Assembly: GCA_030998225.1 (NCBI GenBank)
Contig: JAPYXD010000459.1
Location: forward strand, 930,001-994,000
Source: Diplolepis rosae
Taxonomy: Eukaryota; Arthropoda; Insecta; Hymenoptera; Diplolepididae
Length of the DNA: 64,000 nt
Reading direction: 5' to 3'
Below, piece after piece: positions 1 to 11,702 of the stretch. The stretch's first letter is position 1. Each line of letters starts with the position of its first letter. The translations under genes were made by a program, and so were the position numbers. A model generated the notes under the pieces. That model was not told the DNA's origin, searched no databases, and saw only the letters and a program-made list of their open reading frames with translations.

Positions 1-651
1 CGTGCCGAAAATATATGTATAATTGAAAATGATAATATGTATACACTCATGCTTATGATTGAATAAATATGCACTAAAAACACTAAATTTCAATAATAAT
101 AAAAACAATGACTTGAAATTACGAAATATTTCTATTTTCCTGATAATTGTTTAAATTTGTTTATGAACACCATGCAAAACAATACTTTTATAGGAGAGGA
201 CAGAGGTGGCGCCGCCTTACGGATTAGTTCCCATCTGGCATCACTAAGGGAACCAAAATGTATCTAGCCGTCGGATAGGACTGGTACAAACTAATCGGCT
301 ATCGTTTATCAATTTACTTAATAATTTATATAATATTATTAATTAATACAACAGAACATTAAAATAAGAGAAGGCCTTAACTCACGTGGGAGATTACACC
401 GGTCAACGGAAAGAGCTAAAAGGACAATATAGGTAACCTTACTATAATTTCCGCTGAAGGCCGTGAAGAAACTGAGCTAGAGTAAGAACGGAAATATAAA
501 TAAATGGGCCTGCTGTTGAATTTGAGTTTTATTTCTAAAAATCACACGTTTACTTATCACCACATAAATTTGCAGGGATTTACAATATAGCTAGTATATA
601 GTGGTATTGAAATTGACAACCGCTGATGAACAAGTTGCTACTATGTGAATA
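1..651. other. Unassigned AT-rich sequence
   Basis: No coding region or element with two recognisable ends was found. A short GC-richer patch at about 195-300 contains a palindromic GGCGCC core and a loose inverted pair (GGATTAGTT near 221, AACTAATC near 290). Confidence 0.4.
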
Positions 652-1277
652 TACAGAGTGCACTGGGAAAAAAAACATGGTGAAATCAACGGGAAGGAGT
701 CCCGTCGCCAATTTCACGTTGGCGTAGCGTTGCTCTCCCGTTGAATCACCGGTGCTATTCAACGTTGCACTGACGGTAAAGCCAACGTTAAATCACCCAA
801 AAATGATCAGCTGTGACAATACTCGCGATTGTTCTTGTCAGTTCTTTTGTTTTCCTAATTATATATTGGTATTTAAAAGCAAAGCACTGCCAATTTCATT
901 ATGGATATGAAATTGCGTTATCGTGTGATATTTTCAAATAACACGGCGTTCCAGCGTTAATATTTCCGGTGAATTGACGGGGCTGACATAGCTGGATTAA
1001 CGTGAGTTTTCAACGCTACATTGACGGTGGCAGCACGTTAACCTAACGTTGTAAAGGTGCCGATGCTCCTTCCCGTCAATGCAACGGGAATTCCGGATAA
1101 CCTGACGGTTTTTTTGTCCCAGTGTGGGCACGAGTGGGTTGCAGAATAGGAATATAGTGTTAAGACTTTAGTATACTGTATATAATCTGTTTTTCCGACT
1201 GAGAAAAATGCATTGTATGCTAAACTATTTTATACTATACAACTCCTATTCTGCAACCCACTCGTGCCCACCCTGTG
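652..1277. mobile_element. Tc1/mariner-like inverted-repeat element, interrupted
   Basis: Terminal inverted repeats of roughly 40 bases are visible. The right arm (1244-1271) is the reverse complement of 1126-1153 and shares the core GGGCACGAGTGGGTTGCAGA. Both ends are flanked by TA (650-651 and 1278-1279). The left arm is split after about 9 bases by a second element at 661-1124. Without it the element would be only about 160 bases, with no coding capacity. The TIR start (CACAGGGTGGG) and TA duplication suggest the Tc1/mariner group; the exact family is not known to me. Confidence 0.7.
661..1124. mobile_element. Foldback element with CACTGGGA ends (CACTA/CMC-like)
   Basis: The element starts CACTGGGAAAAAAAAC and ends with the reverse complement of CACTGGGACAAAAAAAC. 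Subterminal sequence is also inverted (AACGGGAAGGAGTCCCGT against CTTCCCGTCAATGCAACGGG). It is flanked by TG on both sides (659-660, 1125-1126). Removing the element and one TG restores the arm of the outer element, so the two-base duplication is well supported. There is no ORF of note, so it is non-autonomous. Ends of CACTG with a 2-bp duplication fit the CMC superfamily better than mariner. Confidence 0.75.
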
Positions 1278-1279
1278 TA

Positions 1280-2815
1280 TTTCTATTTCATCTACACTTT
1301 TTATTTAATTCTACGATATTGGAAGCATATGCAATTTATAGAAAATAATTTCTGTTATTCAGCAACTGTGTGGAATGTGCTTCTTTACCTAAACAGTTCA
1401 TACAATTTGACTAAAGTTTTTATATGATTTGTACGTATTAATTCTTTGAAACTGAGATCATTCTTCATTTGCCTAATCATCTTGTCAAATTTGTTTCTGT
1501 AAACAACTGATTAAAATTAAGAGAGTAAGATTTAGAGCGACTGAGTGTAGGTTAGGTTATCTCTACAACTTTCACTATGAGCATGCGTTGTTAAACATTT
1601 GTTCAAATTTCGAAATTATTTCCGTATTACGTTTATTAAATTGCTTATTATTTGGTTTTTCCTTTTTAAACACAAATTCCTGTATTTTTCCTATAATTAG
1701 TCTTCTGAGTAACTTTAATCCACATTTTCATTAGACGGAGAGACAAACTTTAATATTAAATTTCCATTATCAATAATTAAGATCGTATGACTGGTGCTTT
1801 TCTATTGTATAATCATTCTTGTAGATCAACTAATGATGTCTTGTTATTAATTAATTTTCGACGATATCGCGATGAATTCGTTTATGTTCACTTAAAGAGA
1901 TCGTAGGTAAGCGTTTAGCGCCATTCCGCTCATCTTCGCATGGATCTCATCAAACTGGAGCGATTAGGATCACCGGCTGACAGTAGAAGGTAATGTGCCA
2001 TAATATTCTAAAGATACGCTATGACAGCAGGTAACTAGTATGTTTACCGCTGCCATAATTCCTATCTCTTCATCTTGTCTGCTTCCCAAGAGTACGATCT
2101 ATTTGCCTAAACAGGCCTAGGCCACTAAATGCTCAAATGAGTTATTTCATTCTTTGTGCACTTAAATATTAAGTGTCTAATAAGTCTATTCTACTTTTAC
2201 AGGCTCATTATAATTTTTCTACGGTGTATTATTTTAATATGGTTTTATTTACTCATATAAAGGTTTTCAACCTTAACTTACAATTACTAAAGTGTTGCTT
2301 TGTAGGAAGCGTATGACTTCTATATTATAAAAATAAAGTTTTAATTTAGATCAAAAATTGACTAAATTTGAGGCGTAACATAAACTTAACCGTTAGAAAA
2401 GAAAAAATTTATGCACTTATACAATGTGTGGCTTTCATGCCAAAATCGTCTATTAGAACATAACAAATTTTAGACTTTTCTGTGGTAATTTCCATGACAT
2501 ACACTAAAGTCAGAAGTTTTTCCAAAATTTCAAATGGTTTCAAATTCACATAAATATAGTTTTATAATGTAATCTCAATGAGGCACAATTAACAAAAAAG
2601 AAAAGGAACTCTAATTTTACGTATGAACATTTATGTGTTCATAATTACGTATAAGAAAATGAGACAGAAATTTATATAGAAACATATTATATATTTCCTG
2701 CATAGAACCCTTTATGGTTTTCTCTATGTGTTAAAAAAAAATGTAAGTTCTACATGGTATATAGTTTTCTATGGCGACAAATCTGGGCCAGATTAGTCTA
2801 TTAAGACGATAAGCA
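1280..2815. other. Unassigned intergenic sequence
   Basis: No coding region, RNA gene or two-ended repeat was found. A mildly GC-richer stretch at about 1900-2110 has no ORF I can support. Confidence 0.4.
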
Positions 2816-3110
2816 AGAATAAACTTTTTTTTTAGTAGTCAATTATTTAAAAGTGGGGAAACAAATCCAAGCAATAGAGACGTGGAAATTTTTGTCATAT
2901 GGGTCTAATAGCATCAGATCTGACGTTAACTAGACTGCCAAGATGATTAGAAAAAGAACCTTTTTCTAGTAGTGATGATTTCTTATTTCGGATCATTTCA
3001 AACAACGTGTCAATTTTTTAAAAATGGTGAAAAACTGTAAGCCATTGACACCTAGGAAAATTTTTATGTTATGGAAGGCATGGTACATGGGTAATAAAAA
3101 TCATTTTTAT
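2816..3110 (+). repeat. Diverged tandem duplication
   Basis: Two similar segments occur in direct order. The first (about 2840-2905) runs from a TTTAAAAGTGGGGAAACAA-like start to TTTTTGTCATATGG. The second (about 3010-3075) runs from TTTTTAAAAATGGTGAAAAA to TTTTTATGTTATGG. Similarity is patchy, so this is an old duplication or part of a dispersed repeat. Confidence 0.35.
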
Positions 3111-3239
3111 CCTTAAAATTTCAACAATTTGTGAAAGTTTCTGATACATTGAAAATTACTGAGAAGGATTTTGATTTTTTAAATTATGTAGGTCTATGTA
3201 TGAGCTCATTTTGCGTATAATATATTATTATAAGGGTCA

Positions 3240-3597
3240 TTGGTGCCTTCAGATTAAAATCCCCCGATGGAGTGTGAATTAAATTATCAATTGCATGTGA
3301 TAGGTAAAGATAGCCGTACATGCATAAAGAGAGGAGGCTCGCGCCTCCGCGGGGGCCGAAAAGGAGAATGCCCATCCATAATTCAACCAATTCAGTCTCA
3401 TTGTATGTCAAACTGTGCCGTGCAGGGTACAAAGCGTCGATTAAATCCTTAAAAGAGCATTTTCTTCTGATAGACTGAACAAAATTTAATGCCTTGCCAG
3501 TGCCTTGCAATCTTCGTATCCTACAAGTTAATTCCCCGGGATAAATTTCTTCATCATAGACCACAAAATAGCTCTTTATTCTTAACCTAATTTTCAC
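3240..3597 (-). pseudogene. Unidentified protein fragment, transposon-type
   Basis: An open minus-strand frame starts at 3597 and reads about 115 meaningful codons before entering AT-rich sequence that looks non-coding. The N-terminal part has the motif YFVVYDEEIYPGEL, followed by a region with a Lys/Arg-rich segment and DLIDALYP. Valine-Tyr-x-x-x-Tyr-Pro-Gly followed by an aromatic/proline stretch recalls a small domain often found at the end of arthropod transposon-derived proteins; this is recollection, not a demonstrated match. There is no full-length protein and no visible terminal repeats. A GC-rich hairpin (GGAGGCTCGCGCCTCC, about 3332-3347) lies in the same stretch. It could be a host exon remnant instead. 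Confidence 0.3.
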
Positions 3598-3977
3598 ATT
3601 CTCATCATATTTGATAAGGTATTTTCATTAAATGTACACGTTTTACGATCACCTGAGTGAGCAAAAACGGCTTTTAGAAAAGTGTTTGTTTGAGTGTACA
3701 TATTCCTCAGGAAGCCTCAACTAACAAATCCTTGATTTAAATATTGAATTCGATCAATTTTTGTGTTCAAATCTTAAATTTTGATTGTTTTAAATTAGGA
3801 TATTCTACTTTTATTTGATAAAAACAAAATGACGGAAAATTCTTGACACTGGGAGAAAATAAATTAGTGTGATTAGATTTTATTTATTAGGAAATTTTAG
3901 AAATGCACGCAAAAAATCGAGCGCAAAGCGCGAGTATCGTGATGAGAATGTGTTTATTAAGTTAGATAGAGCCTTAA

Positions 3978-4579
3978 GGTAGTTCGAGCGGAAACCCAGT
4001 TAGCACAAGATTGTTCTGTAATTTTGCATACTGAATTTAGGCAGTATAACGGATGTCTATGCAAAAAATCAATCGTTGTTACAGCACAGTTTTTCAGAAA
4101 TTAAATAATGAAATTAGCTGGGCTCTTATGGGAGGTATCTTTATTTGATGCTATTTGTTGTATAACTTGAAAACGCAGCACAAGATATAAAAAAAATTGA
4201 CATATATAAGAAAGCAATCATTAATAAACTACTTTTTTCATACTTTGTGAACTTTTACAGCACCGTTTTTTTACAATTGTTACTTTCGCGCGAGCTTACA
4301 CGTTTGACATTTTTAATTGAAAGATATGGCAACGTTGCAGAGCACTAAAGATGATGAAGTGGCTGCAAGTGGCGGGAACCTGGATAATTCAAATTTGCCG
4401 CAAAACAAATTATCTTATGTTACTCACTGACGTGAGACAGCCACAGAAAATAAAAATAAACGCGCGCGCGGTGTTGCCAATCAAAAGTTATAGAAACCGT
4501 ATGAAGTTCTCTACTTTCTGTTGCAGACGACATTACACTCGAGACTATCTTCAGAGTGACAGTGTCCGCTCGAACTACC
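3978..4579. mobile_element. TTAA-flanked inverted-repeat element (piggyBac-like)
   Basis: Perfect terminal inverted repeats GGTAGTTCGAGCGGA lie inside TTAA duplications (3974-3977 and 4580-4583). TTAA target sites are characteristic of piggyBac and Kolobok elements. At 602 bases it cannot encode a full transposase. It holds one 34-codon frame (4326-4430, plus strand) beginning MATLQSTKDDEV, preceded by a leader-like stretch. This could be the stump of an N-terminus in an internally deleted copy. Confidence 0.75.
4326..4430 (+). CDS. Short acidic ORF inside the TTAA element
   Basis: A 34-codon ORF starts at an ATG at 4326 and ends with TGA at 4428-4430. The product is rich in Asp, Asn and Ser and has no recognisable domain. 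Its position near the middle of a TTAA-flanked element suggests a residual N-terminus of a lost transposase. It may equally be chance. Confidence 0.25.
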   Translation: MATLQSTKDDEVAASGGNLDNSNLPQNKLSYVTH

Positions 4580-4583
4580 TTAA

Positions 4584-5240
4584 GTAAATTAGTTGTCCTT
4601 TGAATTTGAAATAAAAAACAATTGAATAATCGTGTTGCCTCAAAATATCCTTTATTATTTACCCTAATTTTAGTATTATATTTGCATTCCGAATATAAAT
4701 AAAAAACATTTAGTGATTCCTGACTTTATAAGCATTTAAAAAATTTAAATAAAAGAGTACTGCAATTTAGACGAATAAGGCAGTTTATCCAATCCCAGAT
4801 TTGTCACAATTTTTTCATATCTGAAGAATTAACCGTAACCAGGCAGCAATGCCGTTTGCCATAAACACTTCCAGATTTATTTAGTACTAAGTGAACGTTT
4901 AAATAAAGAGGATTGAAAAAATGAGCCATCTTGAAATAATAATTGGTAGTTTTAGCTCCACGTTAGCGATTCTATTTGATTTGAAGTTTTGCGTGGAAGT
5001 ACGCTTCATATTTTCTGTATATACTTTTCTGTAATCCTATCTTAAATCGTGAAAAATTGTAATCTTACGAAAATTATACACTATAATTTAACGAAGTAAC
5101 ATAATCGAGGATATAAGTTGAGGTTCGATGACGATGATGGTTAATAATAATGATGATTCTTCCTGTTAGTTAAACCGTAAATTAACAAAGTGATTTCGTA
5201 AGGAAATTTCTCTTGTATTACTGCAAGGTATAATTAATTG
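4584..5240. other. Unassigned AT-rich sequence
   Basis: No coding region, RNA gene or two-ended element was recognised between the TTAA element and the GC-richer stretch that follows. Confidence 0.4.
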
Positions 5241-5690
5241 CAAGAGCGTGATTCGTCGTCTGGCAGGACTCGCGAAGGATTCTTGTTAGAATCGGGACGC
5301 AATCAGGCCTTGAGCCTGAAAGAGTGTTTTCCCAAGAGCCAGTGATACTCCTGAATGGAGACGAGGAGAGTCGCAGCTGTAGCTTCTTAATGGAAGTCGG
5401 TTTAGGATTGCCACATAGGAAGAATGCACGGCGCGGCGTTATTGCATGCTTCGCTTAAAGGCTTGAAGCAAGGAAACGTTCGTATCTGATAGCATTGCTT
5501 CGTACGTGCGTGCCTCGCCTCGTACTGCTTTCGGAAACCTCGGGTATTACGTATGCTAATTCTCTAATTGCTTTATTTCAATCGGGATCCTTCTCACCCC
5601 TTGCTGCCCTTTAAACAAGTCCGGATGCACGTTTTTCCTTTGTTTCCTCTACAAATTCAAACGCAACTTGGCATTAGAGGTCGTCAGTGA
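5240..5690. other. GC-richer single-copy stretch, no gene recognised
   Basis: Base composition shifts clearly from the AT-rich surroundings, with many CpG steps. No repeat partner in the window and no long ORF were found. Such stretches can be conserved non-coding or untranslated exon sequence; this is inference from composition only. Confidence 0.3.
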
Positions 5691-5718
5691 TCGATCAATC
5701 AAGAATTCGAGTCAAGCT

Positions 5719-6290
5719 CACTGAAAGACATGGTTAGTTGGTCCAACGAGTTTTTTTTTTTTTTTCATATATGAGTTGTCATAGCAAAGTGAAACACAAA
5801 AACGGTTGGAGGAGAAGGAAGACAAATTTTCTTCAGCCTTAAAGCGAAACAAAATAAAGTTGGAGTAAAAGAGAGACAAGTTTTCTTCAGTGGAAAAGCG
5901 AAACAATATGAAGTTGGAGGAAAAGAGCGACTCGGTTGTCTCCCTTTTGCTCCAACGTTAACCTTTTAGCTGCGGGGAAATTTCAGTACAAATCGACCTC
6001 TTATAAAATGCAAAATTTATACATAAAATCACTGGATACCTCAGGTAGAGTCCCCGACCTGACTGCTGGTCGATATATTGACCAGCTCCACAGGCAACGT
6101 AAAGTGCAATGTAAAAAATTTGTCATGAAGGTTTGACCTTGAAAATCGGCAATTCAATGTCAAATTTTATTTCTAATATAAGCCAAGTTTTTAGAAGGTT
6201 TTCGCTTTAAGGCTGAAGAAGATTTGTCTTCATTTTGCTCTAACCGTTTTTGTGTTTCAATTTTCTATGACAACAATATTTACTTTCCTT
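5719..6290. repeat. Foldback repeat with internal 55-base tandem units
   Basis: The left end, CACTGAAAGACATGGTTAGT, resembles the start of the 6790 element. Positions 5775-5855 (GTTGTCATAGCAAAGTGAAA through CTTTAAGGCTGAAG inverted) are matched in reverse orientation by 6200-6275. The left arm continues into about three direct copies of a unit of roughly 55 bases containing GGAG, GACAA, TTTTCTTCAG and AAGCGAAACAA (5800-5930). A hairpin, GCTGGTCGATATATTGACCAGC-like, lies at about 6066-6087. The right terminus is not clear. Confidence 0.5.
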
Positions 6291-6337
6291 TTGTTCTAAT
6301 CGCCTCATATGATAATACTTATTCATTCCATTTAGGT

Positions 6338-6505
6338 AAAAATGTGTCATATACACTGTTAGAACTATTTTTAGTTTTAGTATACATAAGTATATTTAAA
6401 TTTATAACAATTATTTGAGTATACTCAAATAATTGTTCTAATTATAATACTAAACTTCATATAGGTATATGTACAAAATTAAATATATGTATGTCACATT
6501 TTCAT
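6338..6505. repeat. Long AT-rich palindrome with perfect 32-base core
   Basis: The core at 6406-6437 is a perfect palindrome centred between 6421 and 6422 (AATTATTTGAGTATACTCAA is its central part). Outside the core the arms continue with mismatches (TTTAGTATA near 6375-6383 against TATAATACTAAAC near 6445). The whole resembles a foldback element without defined ends. Confidence 0.55.
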
Positions 6506-6789
6506 TATGTATATGAATTTTATATATTTTGTATTAAAAATAATATACGTATAATATATATTAAAAAAATTTTTAATCAAATGAAATTAAAATAAACTAT
6601 ATCGTTTCTAGTTTAAAATAAATATCAATCAATATGTCTTGTATAAAAAAATTTTCAACAAAATTTACGAAATTTTAGTTTACTTAAAAATTTTTTTACT
6701 GAGGAACTCTACAAATACATAACGAAAAATTATGTGCTTCCTAGTGAAAACACAAATTTGAAATAACGTGTCGTGATTTCCGCCACATA

Positions 6790-7018
6790 CACTGAAAAAA
6801 ATGTTTAGTTGAGCCAACTACTTCGGTTTGTAAAATATGCTACAGCTATTTTATTAGTTAGCTCAACAACTTTTTTAGTTGATGTTACTATCCAAGTTCT
6901 TGTGATAACAATTAATATAATAACACCAACAAAAAAAGTTGTTGTGCTAACTAATAAAATAGCTGTGACATATTTTACAACCCGAAGTAGTTGGTTTTAC
7001 TAAACATTTTTTTCAGTG
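6790..7018. mobile_element. Foldback element, CACTGAAA ends
   Basis: A 229-base near-palindrome whose ends are CACTGAAAAAAATGTTTAGT and its reverse complement. Arms such as AACTACTTCGG/CCGAAGTAGTT and AGCTATTTTATTAGTTAG are inverted. TA flanks both ends (6788-6789, 7019-7020). It has no coding capacity apart from palindrome-derived frames. Confidence 0.75.
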
Positions 7019-7186
7019 TAACTAATATCTAAAAGAGGCGTAACATTTCTGTCTGTTTATGGTAATTTTATTGATTTCTGTATAAATATCATTATTCTAG
7101 CTGATACAGCTACACAATCTTGCTGGGCCGTTTTCCAAATACATATTCTACCTGTAAGAGCAAAATCACTTATTTTTCGCCATTCA

Positions 7187-7525
7187 CACTGTTAAAACTA
7201 AATCTTAAATGTAATCCAGCGACTTTATGTTAATCAGTTACATTTGATGAAACTGAAACAACTGCGTGCAGTTTTATCCGTGTAGAATCACAATCAAGGT
7301 ATTATTAAGTAATATTACAATACTTGTAAAGTAAATTTTAGAAATTACAATATAAGCATTAAGAATTTGCTGTGAAGCAGCGCAGCCGTTGCGGCTGTGG
7401 AATTACAATACACGATTTTTTGTATAATTATATTACCTTTTGGTAATAAAATTTGATTACAGTATTGTGAAATCACAACAGGAAATTGCCACTGCGCATT
7501 ATGTTGTTGAAAAAATGTATTACAC
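7187..7525 (-). mobile_element. CACTGTT-ended element, related to the 27.4-kb copy
   Basis: It starts CACTGTTAAAAC after a CA. Read in reverse complement, much of 7280-7480 matches 27390-27520, sharing GCTTCACAGCAAATTC and the ACAATACT...TTTATTACCAAA segments in the same order. The far end is not clearly defined. It is non-coding. Confidence 0.5.
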
Positions 7526-7569
7526 ATCATGTACATTCTACGAAGCCATTTATATCAACGCTATATCAA

Positions 7570-7797
7570 ACTCAACAAAAAATATTATTAAATTTAATAT
7601 TTAAGTCTATTAATTTTAATATTAATATCTGATATATTTAAATTTTTAATTATATGTATTTAATGATTTAATATTTTTGTATATTAATTTCAGCTAATAT
7701 ACAAGTTTATTAAAATTTCAAAACATCCGGATTAAAATTAATTTACTTTTGTACATTGAATTCCATAATATTTTTAACACTGTACTCAACCAGTGTA
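7570..7797 (-). repeat. AT-rich arm related to the 23.6, 25.2 and 59.96-kb repeats
   Basis: The right side ends in a TTTTTAACACTG-like terminus. The interior shares AATTTTAATA, CTAATATACAAGT and AAAATTAATTTAC segments with the inverted arms at 23585-24345, 25080-25241 and 59956-60127. Low sequence complexity limits confidence. Confidence 0.35.
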
Positions 7798-7799
7798 GC

Positions 7800-8635
7800 A
7801 TTGGTAGTTTAACAAAAATTTCAATTAAATATTCAAACCTGTTAGCTGAACATTTAAAAAATGTTTAAAAATTTTTGTTTAAGGAAAATTGAATGCACTG
7901 AAATATGGTAGTCCACAAAGCTGATAGTACATTATTTATCTTAAAGTATTATTCATGTCATATAAAGTGACAAAAAGGGTACTAAAAAAATTCTCTTTAT
8001 GTGAAAATTAAAAGTATTAAAGTAAAATATACTCGTTGAAGTGATTTATTTGGATCTTTTGCTCTGATTTCACGATATATAAGGTACTTTTTCATTGCCG
8101 ACCACATGATTTTTTATAGGCACGATATTCGCCACGTATTATGTTCGTAGCCGAAATCCTTATTGTATTGTAATTTCACAGTCGATTTTTAAGTGCGCGG
8201 TACGCGTGCTCTCGCTTGTATTCAAAGCAGCTTAACTAATTTGAATAAGGGATAAAGTACCTTTTGGTAGTGATATAAGTAAAAGTCGGCCCGTCGTCGT
8301 ACGGCTGGCACGGGGCCTTTAGGCTTTTATCTAATCTTGTCCCTGCCATGTACGGCAGAATGGGACAGGTAGCTTTTAAGTCGCAGCCACCAACGTTATT
8401 ATTTAAATAAGCCAGCCAGGAATACAAGTTTCCAAGTGTCCAAACCTGTACGGGGTGTCTGATGTACATGCGTCGATAGCCACCTTAAGCAACGCCAATG
8501 CAGTAGCAAAATAATCGACTTCTTCATCAAACTGCTAATTATGGCTTTACCTATTTTAGAATAAGGCTCATGTGGAGCCCAGAATAAACTACTTTTTTTG
8601 CCTAAATAAAACTATTACTATACATAGCATGAATA
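7800..8635. other. Unassigned; GC-richer patch 8090-8500
   Basis: No gene is recognised. The patch at 8290-8470 is GC-rich for this window and contains a hairpin (TGTCCCTGCC ... GGCAGAATGGGACA, 8338-8367). A TACGGGGTGTCTG string near 8451 resembles a Tc1/mariner terminus, but no partner was found. Confidence 0.3.
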
Positions 8636-8643
8636 TACTGGCA

Positions 8644-8815
8644 TACTGGAAAAAAACTTGGATTACTAGTTGAAATCTAGTATGTGTAATATTAATTTAA
8701 AAACTAGTAAGAGCAACTAGATAATTATTGAAATCAACTAGACTTTTTAGTTAATTAAACCCAAAAAACTAATAATCCTGCTAGCTAACCAGTTAACTTT
8801 TTAATATTACCAGTT
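8644..8815. repeat. Degenerate CTAGT-rich foldback
   Basis: The sequence starts TACTGGAAAAAAACTTGG and ends near TTACCAGT. Between them are many CTAG-containing words in both orientations (ACTAGTTGAAATCTAG, AAATCAACTAG, CTAGCTAACCAG). It resembles an eroded member of the CACTG-ended foldback group, but the ends no longer match well. Confidence 0.3.
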
Positions 8816-9905
8816 TCATTTCGATGTACACATTCAGGAAGAAGTTTTTCCAAATCAAAGAAAAATAAACATTGCCTCTCAGTCGAAGAAGTGTTCGACT
8901 TTTTAACGTGTTTTTATTTTATTTTGAATCTTAAATACATGGCTTTGACCTCTGGGATCACTTCTTTCAACCCCGTTTAACCTGTGCCTTTATTCTTGCC
9001 TTTACTATAACCTTTATCTGCTTTGCCTCGCCACTTTTATCTTTCCCTTTTCACCGCATCAAGCGTCGGATGCTGCAACACATTATTGGCTGCTTTTGGC
9101 ATTCTTTTTTCAAGTTTATTTTATAAATTTTTCATACATGAAAAAAATAATTTAGCACAGTTTATAGAATTTTCCGTATTTTATTCAGAAAAGTCCTGTA
9201 CATTTTCCAGAACTCTGTTCCATAATTGCCTGTATCCCCAACTTTTGAACAGTTTTATAAATTTGCCTACACTTTTTTTCCGTATATGAGCTCTAATTTG
9301 GTTTATTTTTCTATTTTATTAAATTCTGTGCATACTACTACCATATTAATTTGAATCTAAGTACACTTCTATATTGTGTGCATCTATAATCTATAATCTA
9401 AAACTTATTTTTTATTAAAAATTTTACTAAATTTTGTAATTGTACATATTCATTAGATGCTGCTTAATTAAGGTCGTGTTTTAATATCTGCCTTCGACTA
9501 TCACTGGAAAGCGTAAGTGCATGTTTTTATTTTTTTTATTGATGTAGCTTCAATTTGTCTAAATTAATTTCTGGGTGTAGCGTCCGACTATGACTTCCTT
9601 TGAGTGTTTGACATGATACCCGTGAAGATCAGAGCTCGTGGTTCTGTTACTTTTCAAAGAGGCGATCCTTTAGCTGGATCTCGTGTGAACTCCATTCCAC
9701 TGGCCTCTGCCCATGTTCCTGATGCTAATCCTACCACCCCTTGATGTAACGAACATCCTCCAGATAATCAAGCTATCAATGAAAAGCGAAAAAGCAACAT
9801 TATTACTCCCTCGTGATCTGTTGACGGGACTGCCGATAAAAAGAAAAAAAGCTTGGATGTCGGATTGGCTCTGCAGTGGCACTTTTTGTCCGTTGGTGGG
9901 AGTTA
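8816..9905. other. Unassigned sequence
   Basis: No supported gene or repeat was found between the foldback and the mariner. An ORF of 88 codons at 9023-9289 is Phe/Leu-rich and shows no domain. Confidence 0.35.
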
Positions 9906-9983
9906 TATTGGGTTGTCAACAAAGTCATTCTGCTTTTTTTTTCATGATTTTCAAAGCAAGTTTATTAATACAAATAACAAACA

Positions 9984-10765
9984 TTAATCGATTTTATGTG
10001 CCTTAGAGGCAAAAAACCGAATCAACTCATTCTTGACAGCCTCATTTGAATCGAATGTTTTTCCATTCAAATGGTTTTTAAGTGAACGGAATAAATGATA
10101 ATCGGATGGTTCAAGGTCAGGACTATGCGGTGGATGAGGCATCACTTCGCAGTCTAACTCCAATAATTTTTTGCGAGTGACTAAAGATGTATGTGGTCTG
10201 GCTTTATTTTGATGGAATATGACGCCTTTACGAGTTGCCAGTTCTGGCCGCTTTTTCTTGATTTCTTTATCCACTTTCATTAGCTGGCGACAGTAGATAT
10301 TCGAATTGATAGTTTGGTTCCTTGGGAGCAGCTCAAAATAAACAAAACTTTAAAAATGCTTTAAAAATTCGCGTTAAAAATGGATCGGTTTCTTTGCGTT
10401 TCAGCAGTGAATCGCAAATGGAAATTCGTTTGGTGAGTTGAATTTCGTTGAATTTTTGAGGAACCCAAATATCGAGCTTATTAATGCAACCAAGTTGTTT
10501 TAAATGCCTTTGAACGCATGTATGTGATATGTTCAGCTTCTCTGCGATCTCTCGTGTCGTATTACCCCGGTTATTTTCTATCATTGCTTTTATTTTGTCG
10601 CCGTTAACTTCAGTTGGGCGTCCAGAGTGTGGTGCATCTTTGAGGTCAAAATCTTCGGAACGAAAACGAGCAAACCAATTCTAGCACTGACTTTCTGTTA
10701 ATAATTTTTCACCATAAACATCATACAACTTTTTCCAAGCTTGCACATTGTTTTTACCTTTTCAG
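9984..10765 (-). pseudogene. mariner transposase, copy 1 (broken)
   Basis: Mariner transposases cut and paste their own element at TA sites using a DD34D catalytic triad. Read on the minus strand, the N-terminal helix-turn-helix region is visible at 10700-10450 (NWFARFRSEDFDLKDAP, TTREIAEKLNISHTCVQRHL), with a stop just before the first motif. The catalytic C-terminal part lies at 10280-9984 (ARPHTSLVTRKKLLELD, SPDLEPSDYHLF). The segment carrying the first catalytic Asp is deleted near 10345. The second Asp, normally in an HQDN motif, reads HQNK here, so it is lost; the third (PSDYHLF) remains. It ends at the terminal repeat side. Clearly non-functional. Confidence 0.85.
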
Positions 10766-11574
10766 AAGTAATAAAATGAAATGTGTCGAAAATGACCGTC
10801 TGGAATCTCCATTTCAAATCGATGCAGAACAATAAATGAACAACAAAACTTGAAACTTTTTTTTTGCAAAACAGGCACTAAAGTAGTACTTCGAGCCCCT
10901 GTAGAGCGGCTGTAAAGTTGTCCATTTACGACCAGCATGTTCATATTGTATCTGTTTTCTTCCTTAAGTCCTACTTTCGTTCCTTATGTCCTACTTTTGT
11001 TCCTTACGCCCTCTGCACAGTTGCGAGAAATGGATTATATTTCCCCCCCAACCAACTGCAACATTTTTATGATTGTTAAAATATTCCCACTATTTGGAAC
11101 TGTACAATTTCTTCTGGAACTAATTTTGCCACTGCGTTAAGCATACCAGAAAATTGATTTATTTACAAAATATCATAATAATCGATTATTTTTCTGATAA
11201 AAAATGTAGAAAGGTTGTTGTCAAAAAATTCTAACATTTGGTCAATCAATAAATAAAAAAGATAATTTAGAATTACCTAAAAAGAAGTTTTTTAGTGACA
11301 AATTACTAAATATCCCAAAAATTGTACCTAAAATTTTTTAAACTTGAAGAAAAAACATTTGACATTCCAGAAAAATATTTAATTAATCTAATCAAAGTTT
11401 ATACTTTTCCCTACGGCCCTTTCCACCACCTTCGTATCATATTTATCAATATTATTGTTACAACATGTTCCTATTCCAGCACCGAGTCATAATTGGACAC
11501 TCTCAATACCATTCTACAGACACTCGAAATACTTCTTTAGGACGTATTTTGCAAAAAATATCGTGTGTACCACG

Positions 11575-11702
11575 GAGGTCGGCCATTTTGGGACTCGACC
11601 AATGTATTCAGTCCTCGTTTCCTCCTCGCACACGCCTTCGGCGCGCGCTCGGCTACGACTCGGCCTGAATACATTGGTTCTCGCCCCAAAAGACCTACTT
11701 TA
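11575..11702. repeat. CpG-rich foldback inside the mariner insertion
   Basis: The arms CGACCAATGTATTCAG (11594-11609) and CTGAATACATTGGTTCTCG (11664-11682) are inverted copies. They extend outward to TTTTGGGACTCG against CGCCCCAAAAGACC. The loop is strikingly CpG-rich with CTCGG/CTACG-type words. Two other elements of the same style lie at 20370-20506 and 59201-59361. Confidence 0.5.
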
